The position numbers were made by a program, and so were the translations under genes. A stretch of 64,000 nt of DNA from an uncultured Bacteroidales bacterium (GTDB lineage Bacteria; Bacteroidota; Bacteroidia; Bacteroidales; P3): contig ONBK01000004.1 of the NCBI GenBank assembly GCA_900316055.1, positions 62,001 to 126,000 of the forward strand, read 5' to 3'. The notes beneath the pieces are model-generated. The model was given only the letters and a program-made list of their open reading frames with translations. It made no database searches and was not told the DNA's origin. The first letter of the stretch is position 1, and each line of letters starts with the position of its first letter. Of this stretch, positions 1-8,331 are shown one piece after another.

Positions 1-1200
1 AGGCGCAGGTTCTTCCTGCACAATCTTGTTTATCAATCTATTGAAATCCGAGAGATGTACCACCTCGTTCTCTTTGGCATACTCATGAAGTTGGCGGTCG
101 AGTTCACCCAGCAGAGCCATGGAGTAGAGTTCGCGCAGCAGCACTGAACGGGTATTATAGTCGGTCATCGGCTCGCCCAACATCCCCTCCAAATCATTGT
201 ATATCTGCAACAAGTGAGGAGCAATACGGTCAGCCTCCGCCATCAAGCTTTTATCCTTACAAATAGTGGCGCCACCATAGTCCACCGCAGCAAACAGTCC
301 CGCCACTTTGGCACCGGGTTTATAGGTCTGCTTAGCGCGTAGCGTCTTCTCGAAACGCGACATTTTCTGAAAAAAAGCAAAGAATCCCGTCTTCCCTCCC
401 ACACAACTTTCCGCACTCATGCCCGCCGAATCCAGCAGTTCCACCGCTTTCTTTCCGAGGGATTCCATCTTTCTCAGGAACATCTGGTTGTCAGCCTCGT
501 AGCGGCGGTACATCTCTACATAATCACCCATCTCATAGCGACGAAGGCGCTCTAAATATACATCGGCACCTTCGGAGAAAAGCTGCTTGGCCAGTTTGCG
601 CAGCGACCACTCGATATCGAAGCCGCGCTCGTTCTCCATGCGACTCACAGCATAATGCTGCACCACGTCGGTCAACGCCTCGTCGGTACCCACCTGCGAC
701 ATCAGCCTCGATACCGCTTGGTCTATCAGGTCGTCCTGCTCTATCATCACCTCGAAATTCACCGGCTGCCCCAGATCGTGGGCGAAGGTGCGCACCACGC
801 GGTGCATGAAACTATCGATGGTACACACCGAAAGGTCACTGTAACGGTGAAGGATAGCTCCCCGCAGACGCGATGCCATCTGCTTGAGCTGCCACTCGTC
901 GAATGGCGGCAATGAAGCCGGACGCTCTGCATTCAAGGCTTCCAACAGCGGTGTCCCCATCTTGGATTTATCCGGGTCAATGCCATAGTTCTCCAACTCA
1001 CCCAACGTATCCATAACCCTCTCCTTCATCTCATTGGCCGCCTTATTGGTGAAAGTGATGGCCAGAATGCCACGGAAGCGGGTCTCCACACCCGCCATGC
1101 CTCCGGCCATCGCCAGTTTCAGATACTCCTTCACTAAGTTGAAGGTCTTACCCGAACCTGCTGCAGCCTTACAGATTACGAAAGGATTATGTGTACTCAT
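1..1200 (-). CDS. UvrD/RecB-type superfamily 1 helicase, N-terminal 400 residues (cut by window edge)
   Basis: Reading the minus strand from the ATG at 1200 gives an open frame of 400 codons that runs off the left edge. Residues about 6-20 hold the Walker A motif of UvrD-like helicases (KAAAGSGKTFNLV). This is followed by ITFTNKAANEMKERV, the motif Ia region, and later SVCTIDSFMHRVVRTFA, also typical of the family. In Bacteroidota such proteins are about 1,000-1,150 residues and act in double-strand break repair as RecB/AddA-like helicase-nucleases. Whether a nuclease domain follows cannot be seen here. A TAATTTTG promoter box (1226 to 1219 on the minus strand) lies about 19 bases upstream of the start. 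The gene is divergent from mutA. Confidence 0.85.
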   Translation of the reverse strand, partial: MSTHNPFVICKAAAGSGKTFNLVKEYLKLAMAGGMAGVETRFRGILAITFTNKAANEMKERVMDTLGELENYGIDPDKSKMGTPLLEALNAERPASLPPFDEWQLKQMASRLRGAILHRYSDLSVCTIDSFMHRVVRTFAHDLGQPVNFEVMIEQDDLIDQAVSRLMSQVGTDEALTDVVQHYAVSRMENERGFDIEWSLRKLAKQLFSEGADVYLERLRRYEMGDYVEMYRRYEADNQMFLRKMESLGKKAVELLDSAGMSAESCVGGKTGFFAFFQKMSRFEKTLRAKQTYKPGAKVAGLFAAVDYGGATICKDKSLMAEADRIAPHLLQIYNDLEGMLGEPMTDYNTRSVLLRELYSMALLGELDRQLHEYAKENEVVHLSDFNRLINKIVQEEPAP

Positions 1201-1218
1201 GTCCTTATTTTTCGACTG

Positions 1219-1226
1219 CAAAATTA
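1219..1226 (-). promoter_or_regulatory. Bacteroidota -7 box TAATTTTG for the helicase gene
   Basis: The plus-strand CAAAATTA reads TAATTTTG on the minus strand and fits the TAnnTTTG -7 consensus. It is placed about 19 bases before the helicase ATG. Confidence 0.55.
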
Positions 1227-1279
1227 CAAAAAAAAGTAAAAACTTTAAACTTTAAACCCTAAACTATAAACTTTTTTCG

Positions 1280-1287
1280 TATATTTG
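1280..1287 (+). promoter_or_regulatory. Bacteroidota -7 box TATATTTG for the mutase subunit gene
   Basis: TATATTTG fits TAnnTTTG and lies 36 bases before the ATG at 1324. It follows a degenerate repeat tract built on AAACTTTAAAC (about 1236-1270). The position excludes an upstream in-frame start at 1285, which would lie inside the promoter box. Confidence 0.6.
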
Positions 1288-1323
1288 CCTTTTATATTAG
1301 AAACAAATAAACGATACAACATA

Positions 1324-3186
1324 ATGGAAGACAACAAATTGTTCAGCGAATTCCCACCCGTTTCCACTGAGAAATGGGAAGAGGTGATTAACAAAGACCT
1401 CAAAGGAGCCGACTACGAGAAGAAACTCGTCTGGAAGACCATCGAGGGCTTCAAGGTGAAACCTTACTATCGCGCCGAAGACCTCGAAGGCCTCGAGTAC
1501 CTCGACAGCAATCCCGGTCAGAAACCCTTCACCCGTGGTAAACATGCCGACAACAATGTATGGGAAGTGCGTCAAGACATCCACATCCAAGACCTCAAGG
1601 AGGCCAACCGCATCGCCCTCGATGCCGTCGAACGCGGCGCCACCGCTCTGGGATTCTGCGCCAAGGGCATCAAGACCCTCGACGATATGGCCGCCCTCTT
1701 CAAGGGCATCTACATTAACGCTGTAAGCATCAACTTCATGTGCTCCGAGGATTATCTCTCTCTCCTCAAGCTCTATGTGGAGTATGCCAAACAGCAGGGC
1801 TTCAACCCCGCCGACCTCCAAGGATCCTGCGCCTTTGACCCCTTCCGCTACGCTTTGAAGCACGGCCGCTTCCATCGTGGCGAAGAAGGCGACTTCCAGA
1901 TGGCCAAGGAACTCGTGGACTACGGCCATGACAACCTGCCCCATTTCCGCGTCCTCACTGTCCACGGCAGCCAGCTTCACAACGCCGGTGCCAATATCGT
2001 GCAGGAACTTGGATTCAGCCTGGCTGCCGCCAACGAGCTGGTGGCTCGCCTCACCGACCTCGGATGCAAAGCCCACCGCGTAGCATGCCGCATCGAGCTC
2101 AGTGTAGGTATTGGCAGCACCTACTTCATGGAGATGGCCAAAATCCGCGCCGCACGCCTCCTCTGGAGCAAAATCATCGAGCAGTACAAGCCCGAGTGCG
2201 ACTGCGCCTACAACCTCTATATCAACGCCACCACCAGTGCCTGGAACCAGTCGCTCTACGACCCCTATGTCAACATGCTGCGCTCCACCACCGAGGCCAT
2301 GTCCGCCTGCATCGCCGGCGCCGACAGCATCTCCGTGCTGCCTTTCGACAACGCCTACAAGGAGGCCGACGACTTCGGCTACCGTATCGCCCGCAACCAG
2401 CAGCTGCTGCTGAAGGAGGAGTCCTACCTTGACAAGATTGCCGACCCCGCTGCCGGTAGCTACTATATCGAAAACCTCACCGACCAGATTGCCCGCGGCG
2501 CCTGGGAGCACTTCCTCAAGGTCGAGGAATGTGGCGGCTACTGCAAAGCCCTCCGTGCCGGCCTCGTGCAGGACGAAGTCGAGAAGACTGCCCAGCAGCG
2601 CGACCTCGACATCGCCAATCGCAAGACCACCATCCTCGGCACCAACCAGTACCCCAACCTCCTCGAGAAGATGGGCGACAAGATCGCCGAAGAGCACCAC
2701 TGCTGCTGCAACTGCGAGAAAGGCGATGAAGTCCGCACCCTCAAACCCTACCGCGGTGCCGAAGCCTTCGAACACCTGCGTCTTGCCACCGAGAAGGCGG
2801 CCCGCCGCCCCAAGGTGTTCCTCCTCACTTACGGCAACCTCACCATGCGCAAAGCCCGTGCCGGCTTCGCCACCAACTTCTTCGGCGTGGCAGGCTATGA
2901 AATCATCGACAACCCCGGCTTCGCCACCCCCGAAGAGGGAGCCAAAGCAGCCCTTCAAAGCGGTGCCGACATCGTGGTTCTCTGTTCCTCTGACGATGAA
3001 TACGCCGAACTCACACAACCCGTCTGCGACTTCCTCAAAGGTAAAGTCAAGAGTCTCGTCCTCGCCGGCTTCCCGAAAGAGATGGTCGACACCTACAAAG
3101 GCTACGGCATTGACGAATTCATCCACGTCAAGACAAATGCATTAGAGTGCCTCACCAACTTCCAAAAGCAATTCGGGATCCTCTAA
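1324..3186 (+). CDS. mutA: methylmalonyl-CoA mutase, small (beta) subunit
   Basis: The 620-residue product matches the small subunit of the heterodimeric, B12-dependent methylmalonyl-CoA mutase, which interconverts succinyl-CoA and methylmalonyl-CoA on the propionate pathway. The N-terminal two-thirds is the TIM-barrel-like mutase domain. The C-terminal part is a degenerate cobalamin-binding-like domain that lacks the DxHxxG histidine, as expected for the non-catalytic subunit. The start at 1324 is chosen because the promoter box lies at 1280-1287. The large catalytic subunit mutB, normally adjacent in Bacteroidales, is not downstream: an LptF/G permease begins on the base after the stop codon. 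A short Cys-rich patch (HHCCCNC) occurs near residue 460. Confidence 0.9.
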   Translation: MEDNKLFSEFPPVSTEKWEEVINKDLKGADYEKKLVWKTIEGFKVKPYYRAEDLEGLEYLDSNPGQKPFTRGKHADNNVWEVRQDIHIQDLKEANRIALDAVERGATALGFCAKGIKTLDDMAALFKGIYINAVSINFMCSEDYLSLLKLYVEYAKQQGFNPADLQGSCAFDPFRYALKHGRFHRGEEGDFQMAKELVDYGHDNLPHFRVLTVHGSQLHNAGANIVQELGFSLAAANELVARLTDLGCKAHRVACRIELSVGIGSTYFMEMAKIRAARLLWSKIIEQYKPECDCAYNLYINATTSAWNQSLYDPYVNMLRSTTEAMSACIAGADSISVLPFDNAYKEADDFGYRIARNQQLLLKEESYLDKIADPAAGSYYIENLTDQIARGAWEHFLKVEECGGYCKALRAGLVQDEVEKTAQQRDLDIANRKTTILGTNQYPNLLEKMGDKIAEEHHCCCNCEKGDEVRTLKPYRGAEAFEHLRLATEKAARRPKVFLLTYGNLTMRKARAGFATNFFGVAGYEIIDNPGFATPEEGAKAALQSGADIVVLCSSDDEYAELTQPVCDFLKGKVKSLVLAGFPKEMVDTYKGYGIDEFIHVKTNALECLTNFQKQFGIL

Positions 3187-4278
3187 ATGTTCAATCTCAG
3201 ACGACTTGACCGTTATATTTTGGGCAAGTACCTCAAGACTTTCTTGCTGGCACTTGCCCTTATTATCGTCATCGTCATCACTTTCGACATCTCCGAGAAG
3301 CTCGACGACTTCCTCGAAAACCACGCCACCCTCTGGCAGATTATCTCCGTTTACTACCTCAACTTCATTCCCAGCTTTGTTATCCTATACAGCCCACTCT
3401 TCGTCTTCATCTCCGTCATCTTCTTCACTTCCAAGTTGGCGGGCAATAGCGAGATTATCGCCATCCTCAGCTCTGGTGTCCGCTACCGTCGCATGTTGCG
3501 TCCCTACCTCTATGGAGCCCTCATCGTAGCCTTCGCCATCCTTATCCTCGGCAACTTCGTCATCCCCCGTTCCAACCGTACCCTCATCGACTTCGAAGAA
3601 CACTACGTGGATTCCAAAACCACCAACTTCTACACCAACCTCCACTTCCAGGCAGAGGAAGGCATCCAAGTCTATGCCGAGAGTTATGATGTGCCGCGCC
3701 GCACCGCCATACGCTTCTGCCGCGAGGAGATGGCACCCGACGGCCGCATTGTCCGTCGCGAGACTGCTGGAAATATCACCTACGACACCGTCAAAAATCT
3801 CTGGCGCTGCAACAACTACACCCTGCGCACTATCGACAGCCTCCACCGCGAGAACCTCACTTTTGAATACAACAAAGATGTCGACCTCCACATCACCCCC
3901 GAGGACCTGAATCTCCTCGCCATGCGCGTAGAAACCATGACCACCCCTGAGTTACTCCGCTACATCCAGCGTGAGGAGATGCGAGGAACCGGCACCGTCA
4001 AGACCGCACAAATCGAACTCTACCAGCGACTCATCAATCCCATAGCCATCATCGTCATGACTTTCATCGGCGTGGCTATCGCCGCCCGCAAGAGCCGCGG
4101 TGGCATCGGCGTTCACCTAGCCATAGGCATCTCCATTGCCTTCGCCTTCATCGTCTTCATGAAAATCACCACCGTCTTCGCCACCAACGGCGACCTCTCG
4201 CCCTTCATGGCCGTTCTCCTTCCTCAAATCATCTTCAGCATCGCCGCCGCCTGGCTTATCTACAAAGCACCAAAATAA
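3187..4278 (+). CDS. LptF/LptG (YjgP/YjgQ) family permease
   Basis: The 363-residue membrane protein has an N-terminal pair of transmembrane segments after LDRYILGKYLKTF, a central beta-rich periplasmic region (about residues 130-265) and C-terminal membrane helices including NPIAIIVMTFIGVAIAARK. This is the layout of the LPS-export permeases LptF and LptG, which with LptB move lipopolysaccharide out of the inner membrane. F and G cannot be told apart with confidence. The ATG follows the mutA stop codon directly with no gap, so translation is probably coupled. A tandem/inverted repeat tract follows the gene. Confidence 0.85.
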   Translation: MFNLRRLDRYILGKYLKTFLLALALIIVIVITFDISEKLDDFLENHATLWQIISVYYLNFIPSFVILYSPLFVFISVIFFTSKLAGNSEIIAILSSGVRYRRMLRPYLYGALIVAFAILILGNFVIPRSNRTLIDFEEHYVDSKTTNFYTNLHFQAEEGIQVYAESYDVPRRTAIRFCREEMAPDGRIVRRETAGNITYDTVKNLWRCNNYTLRTIDSLHRENLTFEYNKDVDLHITPEDLNLLAMRVETMTTPELLRYIQREEMRGTGTVKTAQIELYQRLINPIAIIVMTFIGVAIAARKSRGGIGVHLAIGISIAFAFIVFMKITTVFATNGDLSPFMAVLLPQIIFSIAAAWLIYKAPK

Positions 4279-4283
4279 TAAAT

Positions 4284-4404
4284 ATGGAGTACAAAGGAGT
4301 ACAAAGGAGTGCAAAGGAGTGCAAGACAAATGATATTGTTTTGCACACTCAAGCGCTATTGTCTTGCACTCCCCTGCACTCCCTGGCACTCCCTAGCACT
4401 CCAT
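4284..4404 (+). repeat. Inverted array of GGAGTRCAAA tandem repeats between lptF-like gene and sufE
   Basis: About four tandem copies of a 10-11 base unit (GGAGTACAAA, GGAGTGCAAG) at 4284-4328 are mirrored by about four complementary copies (TTGCACTCC, TGGCACTCC) at 4369-4404. The two arms can fold into a long imperfect hairpin with a loop of roughly 40 bases. It lies in the gap before the true sufE start at 4420. It may act as an intercistronic terminator or mRNA stabiliser. Confidence 0.75.
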
Positions 4405-4419
4405 AAAAACGAAGAGCAT

Positions 4420-4845
4420 ATGTCAATAAAAGAAATAGAACAACAAATTATCGACGAATTCGCCAACTTCGACGAATGGCTCGACCGCTACGCCTACCTC
4501 ATCGACCTCGGCAAGGAATGCCCCGTTATCGACGAGCGTGACAAGACCGACCAAAACCTTATCCGCGGATGCCAGAGCCGCGTGTGGCTCAGCTGCGAGC
4601 AACGCGACGGACGACTCTACTTCCGTGCCGACAGCGATGCCGTCATCACCCGTGGCATCATCTCCCTCCTCATCCGCGCCCTCGACGGCCAGACCCCACA
4701 GGACATCCTCGACGCCGACCTCGCCTTCATCGATACCATCGGCCTCAAGGAGCACCTCTCCCCCACCCGCTCCAACGGCCTCACCTCCATGGTAAAGCAG
4801 ATGAAGATGTACGCCCTCGCCTATAAAGTGAAACAAAAACAATAA
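4420..4845 (+). CDS. sufE: SufE family cysteine desulfurase sulfur acceptor
   Basis: The 141-residue product matches SufE, which takes persulfide sulfur from the desulfurase SufS and passes it to the SufBCD scaffold for Fe-S cluster assembly. The active-site Cys lies in LIRGCQSRVWL (about residue 50), the conserved SufE motif. The start at 4420 is chosen over an in-frame start at 4309 because the extra 37 residues are encoded by the repeat array. It is followed by a DUF59 Fe-S assembly factor, so the two probably work together, while sufC and sufD lie 40 kb away. Confidence 0.9.
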   Translation: MSIKEIEQQIIDEFANFDEWLDRYAYLIDLGKECPVIDERDKTDQNLIRGCQSRVWLSCEQRDGRLYFRADSDAVITRGIISLLIRALDGQTPQDILDADLAFIDTIGLKEHLSPTRSNGLTSMVKQMKMYALAYKVKQKQ

Positions 4846-4851
4846 AATAAA

Positions 4852-4990
4852 ACGGCGAATGAATCGAATTACTCTAAGCTACGCAGGTCAATTTAAAGGC
4901 AAATTACTCGAATGCTTGCGCAACAATTAGAGTAATTCGCAAATAATTCCAACCTGCGCAAGCTTCGAATAATTAGCACAATTCGCCGTT
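4852..4990 (+). repeat. Large imperfect palindrome with nested repeats between sufE and DUF59 gene
   Basis: The segment begins with ACGGCGAAT and ends with ATTCGCCGT. Arms of about 40 bases can pair imperfectly, sharing the blocks GGCGAAT, AAGCT and CGCAGGT with their complements. A nested inverted pair (GCAAATTACTC and GAGTAATTCGC) lies inside, and related copies of ATTACTCnAANGCTTGCGCA recur. No open frame was seen. It could be a structured intercistronic RNA or a mobile palindromic repeat. Confidence 0.7.
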
Positions 4991-5005
4991 AGAAAAACAT
5001 TCCCC

Positions 5006-5323
5006 ATGGACCCCACACAAGAAACCATCAAGTCCGCCGTCGTCAACTGCCTGAAAAACATTTATGACCCCGAGATTCCCGTCAACATTTACGACCTCGG
5101 CCTCATCTACAATGTCGACGTAGACCCCGACCTCAACGTTAAGATACTCATGACCATGACGGCCCCCGACTGCCCCGAAGCGGAATACATGTTCCAGGAG
5201 GTGCGCCAGATGGTCAGCTACATCTCCGGCGTCAAGAGCGTTGATGTTGAACTCACCTTCGACCCGCCCTGGACCATGGACATGATTCCCGACGACATCA
5301 AAGTAGAACTCGGCTTTATGTAA
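5006..5323 (+). CDS. DUF59/MIP18 family iron-sulfur cluster assembly factor (SufT/PaaD-like)
   Basis: This 105-residue protein is a single DUF59 domain, with the family hallmarks IYDPEIPVNIYDLGLIYNV near the N-terminus and MTMTAPDCPEAEYM in the middle, the latter holding the conserved Cys. SufT-like members of this family help insert or mature Fe-S clusters. Its position right after sufE supports that role. A tract of ACTAGT-type repeats separates it from the downstream ABC permease gene. Confidence 0.88.
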   Translation: MDPTQETIKSAVVNCLKNIYDPEIPVNIYDLGLIYNVDVDPDLNVKILMTMTAPDCPEAEYMFQEVRQMVSYISGVKSVDVELTFDPPWTMDMIPDDIKVELGFM

Positions 5324-5324
5324 A

Positions 5325-5364
5325 CTAGTCCAACTAGTTCAACTAGTGAAACTAGAAAAACTAA
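5325..5364 (+). repeat. ACTAGT-type degenerate tandem repeat
   Basis: The unit CAACTAGT (and variants GAAACTAG, AAAACTA) is repeated about five times between the DUF59 stop and the oppC-like start. The ACTAGT core is itself palindromic. Confidence 0.7.
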
Positions 5365-5368
5365 AAAA

Positions 5369-6451
5369 ATGAGACTCTTCAAGAAACGCTCTGCCACTGA
5401 CCTCTCCGGCCGTTCCCTCGACCGGATGGCTTGGCATCGTTTCCGTCGCAACCCCCTTTCCATCGCCAGTCTCGTCATCATCGGTCTCTTTGCCCTTGTA
5501 GCCATTCTCGGCTACCTCATCACCCCCGACCACACCCCCCACTGCAATCAGCAGTACCTCGAACTCGCCACCCTCAAACCCTTCTCCAAGGCCACTTTCC
5601 TCATCACCGACGAAACCTCCAACCACTTTTCTTTTCTCAACCGCATGGTGAAAGGAGAACCCTTGAACTACACTGCCACACCCATAATAAAATATGATTG
5701 CGCGCGCGATAGTCTCTTTTGCACTCCCTACAACGGCGACCCTGTCGCCCTCGCCGCCAACCAAGCGCGCATCGAAGAGCGCACCTTCTTCCTCGGCACC
5801 GATGCCTACGGGCGCGATGTTCTCAGCATGATTATGATAGGATCGCGCGTGAGCCTATCCGTGGGCTTCATCGCCATTTTCATTGCACTGCTCCTCGGCA
5901 TCACCCTCGGTGCCCTCGCCGCCTACTACGGCGGATGGGTCGACAACCTCATCATGTGGGTCATCAATGTCGTATGGTCCATCCCCACCGTACTGCTGGT
6001 CATCGCCATCACCTTCGTCCTCGGCAAAGGATTCTGGCAGATATTCATCGCCGTGGGCCTAACCATGTGGGTCGACATTGCCCGTGTAGTGCGTGGCGAG
6101 GTCTTCAGTATCAAGGAAAAGGAATATGTCGAAGCCACCCGTGCCTTAGGGTATAGCACCTTCCGCACCATCTTCCGTCACATCCTGCCCAACATCGCCG
6201 GTGCCATTGTCGTCATCGCAGCCTCCAATTTCGCTTCCGCCATCCTCATCGAGGCAGGACTCTCATTCCTCGGCATCGGTGTACAGCCCCCCATGCCCTC
6301 CTGGGGCATGATGGTCAAGGAGAACTATGGCTATATTCTCCTTGACAACGCCTACCTGGCCTTCCTCCCCGGCCTGGCCATCATGCTCGTCGTTCTCGCC
6401 TTCATGCTCCTCGCCAACGGCCTCCGCGACGCCCTCGACATCAAACGCTAA
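5369..6451 (+). CDS. ABC transporter permease, OppC/DppC (peptide/nickel) type
   Basis: The 360-residue integral membrane protein has the OppC-type N-terminal motif (MAWHRFRRNPLSIASLVII), a first transmembrane segment, a periplasmic stretch that ends in FFLGTDAYGRDVLSMIMIGSR, and the conserved EAA loop (EYVEATRALGYSTFRTIFRHILPN). Together these identify a binding-protein-dependent transport permease for peptides or similar substrates. The periplasmic insert between residues 60 and 130 is longer than usual. No partner OppB, ATPase or binding-protein gene is adjacent. The gene is last in the mutA-to-oppC run on the plus strand. Confidence 0.88.
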   Translation: MRLFKKRSATDLSGRSLDRMAWHRFRRNPLSIASLVIIGLFALVAILGYLITPDHTPHCNQQYLELATLKPFSKATFLITDETSNHFSFLNRMVKGEPLNYTATPIIKYDCARDSLFCTPYNGDPVALAANQARIEERTFFLGTDAYGRDVLSMIMIGSRVSLSVGFIAIFIALLLGITLGALAAYYGGWVDNLIMWVINVVWSIPTVLLVIAITFVLGKGFWQIFIAVGLTMWVDIARVVRGEVFSIKEKEYVEATRALGYSTFRTIFRHILPNIAGAIVVIAASNFASAILIEAGLSFLGIGVQPPMPSWGMMVKENYGYILLDNAYLAFLPGLAIMLVVLAFMLLANGLRDALDIKR

Positions 6452-6610
6452 GTGGCAGCCCTTGAGACAAGCCCTATAATTCCAGTCTATAAGAGCTGAA
6501 AAGGTGGCAAAAAAAACACCATAACAATAATTAACATTTTACCACACATTATAAATCAACAACATACACCTTTTACGTCAAAAAAAACTCTCCATATCGA
6601 AAAAAGTTCG

Positions 6611-6618
6611 TACTTTTG
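6611..6618 (+). promoter_or_regulatory. -7 box TACTTTTG upstream of lipoprotein gene
   Basis: TACTTTTG fits TAnnTTTG, preceded by an A/T-rich stretch. The distance to the ATG at 6672 leaves a leader of about 50 bases. Confidence 0.6.
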
Positions 6619-6671
6619 CACTTTGAAATTGAATTGAAAAATTATTATTAACCTAAAAACATTTTAAAAAA

Positions 6672-7253
6672 ATGAAGAACATTTTCAAATTCATGGGCGT
6701 TGCCCTGCTCGCTTGCAGCATGATCATGGTTTCCTGCAAGAAAGACGATGAAAACGACACCAACGAGAGCAAAATGAGCGTGAAACACGGCACCACCGCT
6801 TTTGATGCCGCCAGCGTTATGGCTGTCGACCGCTCCGCCGATGGTTACCTCACCATCTACGGCTTCAAGAACGCTTCCGCCGGTGAGAACGACATCTTTG
6901 TTCAGGGCTACCTCGAGAGCTCCGTTGTCTCCGGCGCCACCTACGAGTCCACTGAAGGTGACATCATGAACTACCGCGACCCCAACATCATCTTCACCGA
7001 CACTGAGAATCTGCTCGGCCGGGGTGCAGGTGGTCAGTACTGGGGCATCCTCACTGTTCCCAGCACTTTCGTTGAGAACATCACCGCTGTCGACCTCAAC
7101 GCCCTCACCATGAGCGGCAACTGGAGCGCCAAGACCGTCCTCACTGAGGATTATGCCGAAAATGGTACCTCCTTCGATGGTCTTACCCAGATGACCGACT
7201 TCACCGGCGAAATGGTCAACATGACTTGGACCTGGGCTAGCGCTAGCAAATAA
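6672..7253 (+). CDS. putative lipoprotein, unknown function
   Basis: The 193-residue protein starts with a lipoprotein signal peptide ending in MIMVSCKK (Cys near residue 22), followed by a short charged linker of Asp, Glu and Asn. The mature part is rich in Thr, Gly and aromatic residues and looks beta-stranded, with no motif I recognise. A GC-rich hairpin with a T-rich tail (7273-7300) follows, so it has its own promoter and terminator. It was probably placed in the outer membrane as a small surface or periplasmic lipoprotein. Confidence 0.75.
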   Translation: MKNIFKFMGVALLACSMIMVSCKKDDENDTNESKMSVKHGTTAFDAASVMAVDRSADGYLTIYGFKNASAGENDIFVQGYLESSVVSGATYESTEGDIMNYRDPNIIFTDTENLLGRGAGGQYWGILTVPSTFVENITAVDLNALTMSGNWSAKTVLTEDYAENGTSFDGLTQMTDFTGEMVNMTWTWASASK

Positions 7254-7272
7254 ATCAACCGCAAAAATAGAA

Positions 7273-7300
7273 CAAAGTCTACCCCACGGGGTGGACTTTG
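7273..7300 (+). terminator. stem-loop terminator
   Basis: CAAAGTCTACC pairs with GGTGGACTTTG (one wobble) around a short C/G centre, followed by TTTCT. Confidence 0.6.
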
Positions 7301-7317
7301 TTTCTAAATAATGAAAG

Positions 7318-7776
7318 GTGAAGAAAACATCTCTTCTATCCATCATCATGCTCTGCCTTATCATGGCAGGCTGCAACCCGGAAAAAAAGGCCATCAAAGA
7401 TGTCGCCTACAAGTATTCCGTAGCCATGGCCAACTACAAGGTGGATGATGCAGAGTCTTACGCCACCAGCGAAACCCGCAACACCACACTTATTGTGGCA
7501 CGACGCATGATGAAAAAAGTCGGCGACGCTTACATCGCGGCCGACACCCCGGCGACAATCAAGATACTGACTGTCGATCAAACCAGTGACACCACGGCCT
7601 ATGCCGTCTATCACAAAGAGACACCCTCGGGAAAGAATTTCTCCGACACCTTGCAACTGCGTAAACGCAACGGGACATGGCAGGCTCACGCCCTCATTCC
7701 CCAAGTGAAAGCAGACAACGACAATGGTGTGAAACAAGTTCCCATTCCCCAGAGTGAAACCAAACAAGCAGAATAA
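7318..7776 (+). CDS. small lipoprotein, DUF4878-like
   Basis: The 152-residue product has a lipoprotein signal peptide (LCLIMAGCNPEKKA, Cys at about residue 19). The mature part reads like the NTF2-like DUF4878 fold: an N-terminal helix (AYKYSVAMANYKVDDAESYA), then beta strands ending in a KRNGTWQAHAL segment. This family assignment is tentative. The start codon is GTG at 7318, because the nearby ATG at 7311 is out of frame. The C-terminal tail is Gln/Glu/Lys-rich and unstructured. Confidence 0.7.
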   Translation: MKKTSLLSIIMLCLIMAGCNPEKKAIKDVAYKYSVAMANYKVDDAESYATSETRNTTLIVARRMMKKVGDAYIAADTPATIKILTVDQTSDTTAYAVYHKETPSGKNFSDTLQLRKRNGTWQAHALIPQVKADNDNGVKQVPIPQSETKQAE

Positions 7777-7799
7777 CGAAAAAAATAAAATCAAAAAAA

Positions 7800-8204
7800 A
7801 TGAAAAAAACCTTTAAAATGGCTGCTTTGGCAGCTTTAGTCATGGGCTTTACCACCGCCTGCAACCAGACTAACAACCAGAACGACTCCGTCGCTCCCGA
7901 CACCACCCCCGTCGTGGCTGAGGACACCACCCCCGTTGTGACCGAGGACACCGTCGCCATGGAAGAGCAGCAGCCCGTCGAAGAGAAGGCCACTGTCAAG
8001 AAGACCACCAAGAAGACCACTGCCAAGAAGGCCGAGGAGCCTATCGATGTCAGCAAGAAGACCGCTCCCACCAAAGGCGGTGACGACCAGTTCATCAAGA
8101 ACCAGCAGGTTAACGTCAAGGGCAGCGACATCCGCAAAGATAACGAAAAGAAACAAATCGCTAATCAGAACGCTATCGGAAACACCAACACCAAGAAAAA
8201 ATAA
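7800..8204 (+). CDS. low-complexity lipoprotein, unknown function
   Basis: The 134-residue protein has a lipoprotein signal (VMGFTTACNQTNN, Cys at 21). It continues with near-repeats of DTTPVV and EDT, then a Lys/Thr-rich stretch (KKTTKKTTAKKAEE) and an Asn/Lys-rich tail. It resembles a flexible spacer between the outer membrane and periplasm rather than an enzyme. It lies 23 bases after the previous lipoprotein gene and is followed by a strong terminator, so the two are probably co-transcribed. Confidence 0.7.
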   Translation: MKKTFKMAALAALVMGFTTACNQTNNQNDSVAPDTTPVVAEDTTPVVTEDTVAMEEQQPVEEKATVKKTTKKTTAKKAEEPIDVSKKTAPTKGGDDQFIKNQQVNVKGSDIRKDNEKKQIANQNAIGNTNTKKK

Positions 8205-8224
8205 TTGGTTTACAACCTTAACTC

Positions 8225-8261
8225 AAAAAGAGGGTTTTCTGTAGAAGAAAACCCTCTTTTT
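8225..8261 (+). terminator. strong intrinsic terminator
   Basis: A 16-bp perfect stem (AAAAAGAGGGTTTTCT with its complement) with a short loop ends in a T run. Confidence 0.85.
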
Positions 8262-8331
8262 ATGCCCCGTTTTAGCAACAAAAACCAACAAAAACGGACC
8301 TTTCTGTATTCCGCTGCAAATCAACACTATC

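Noticed and set aside
1297..3126. 609-codon open frame antisense to mutA
   Set aside because: It mirrors the codon bias of mutA (C/G-rich third positions give few stops on the other strand), has Gly/Val/Glu-rich composition and no domain.
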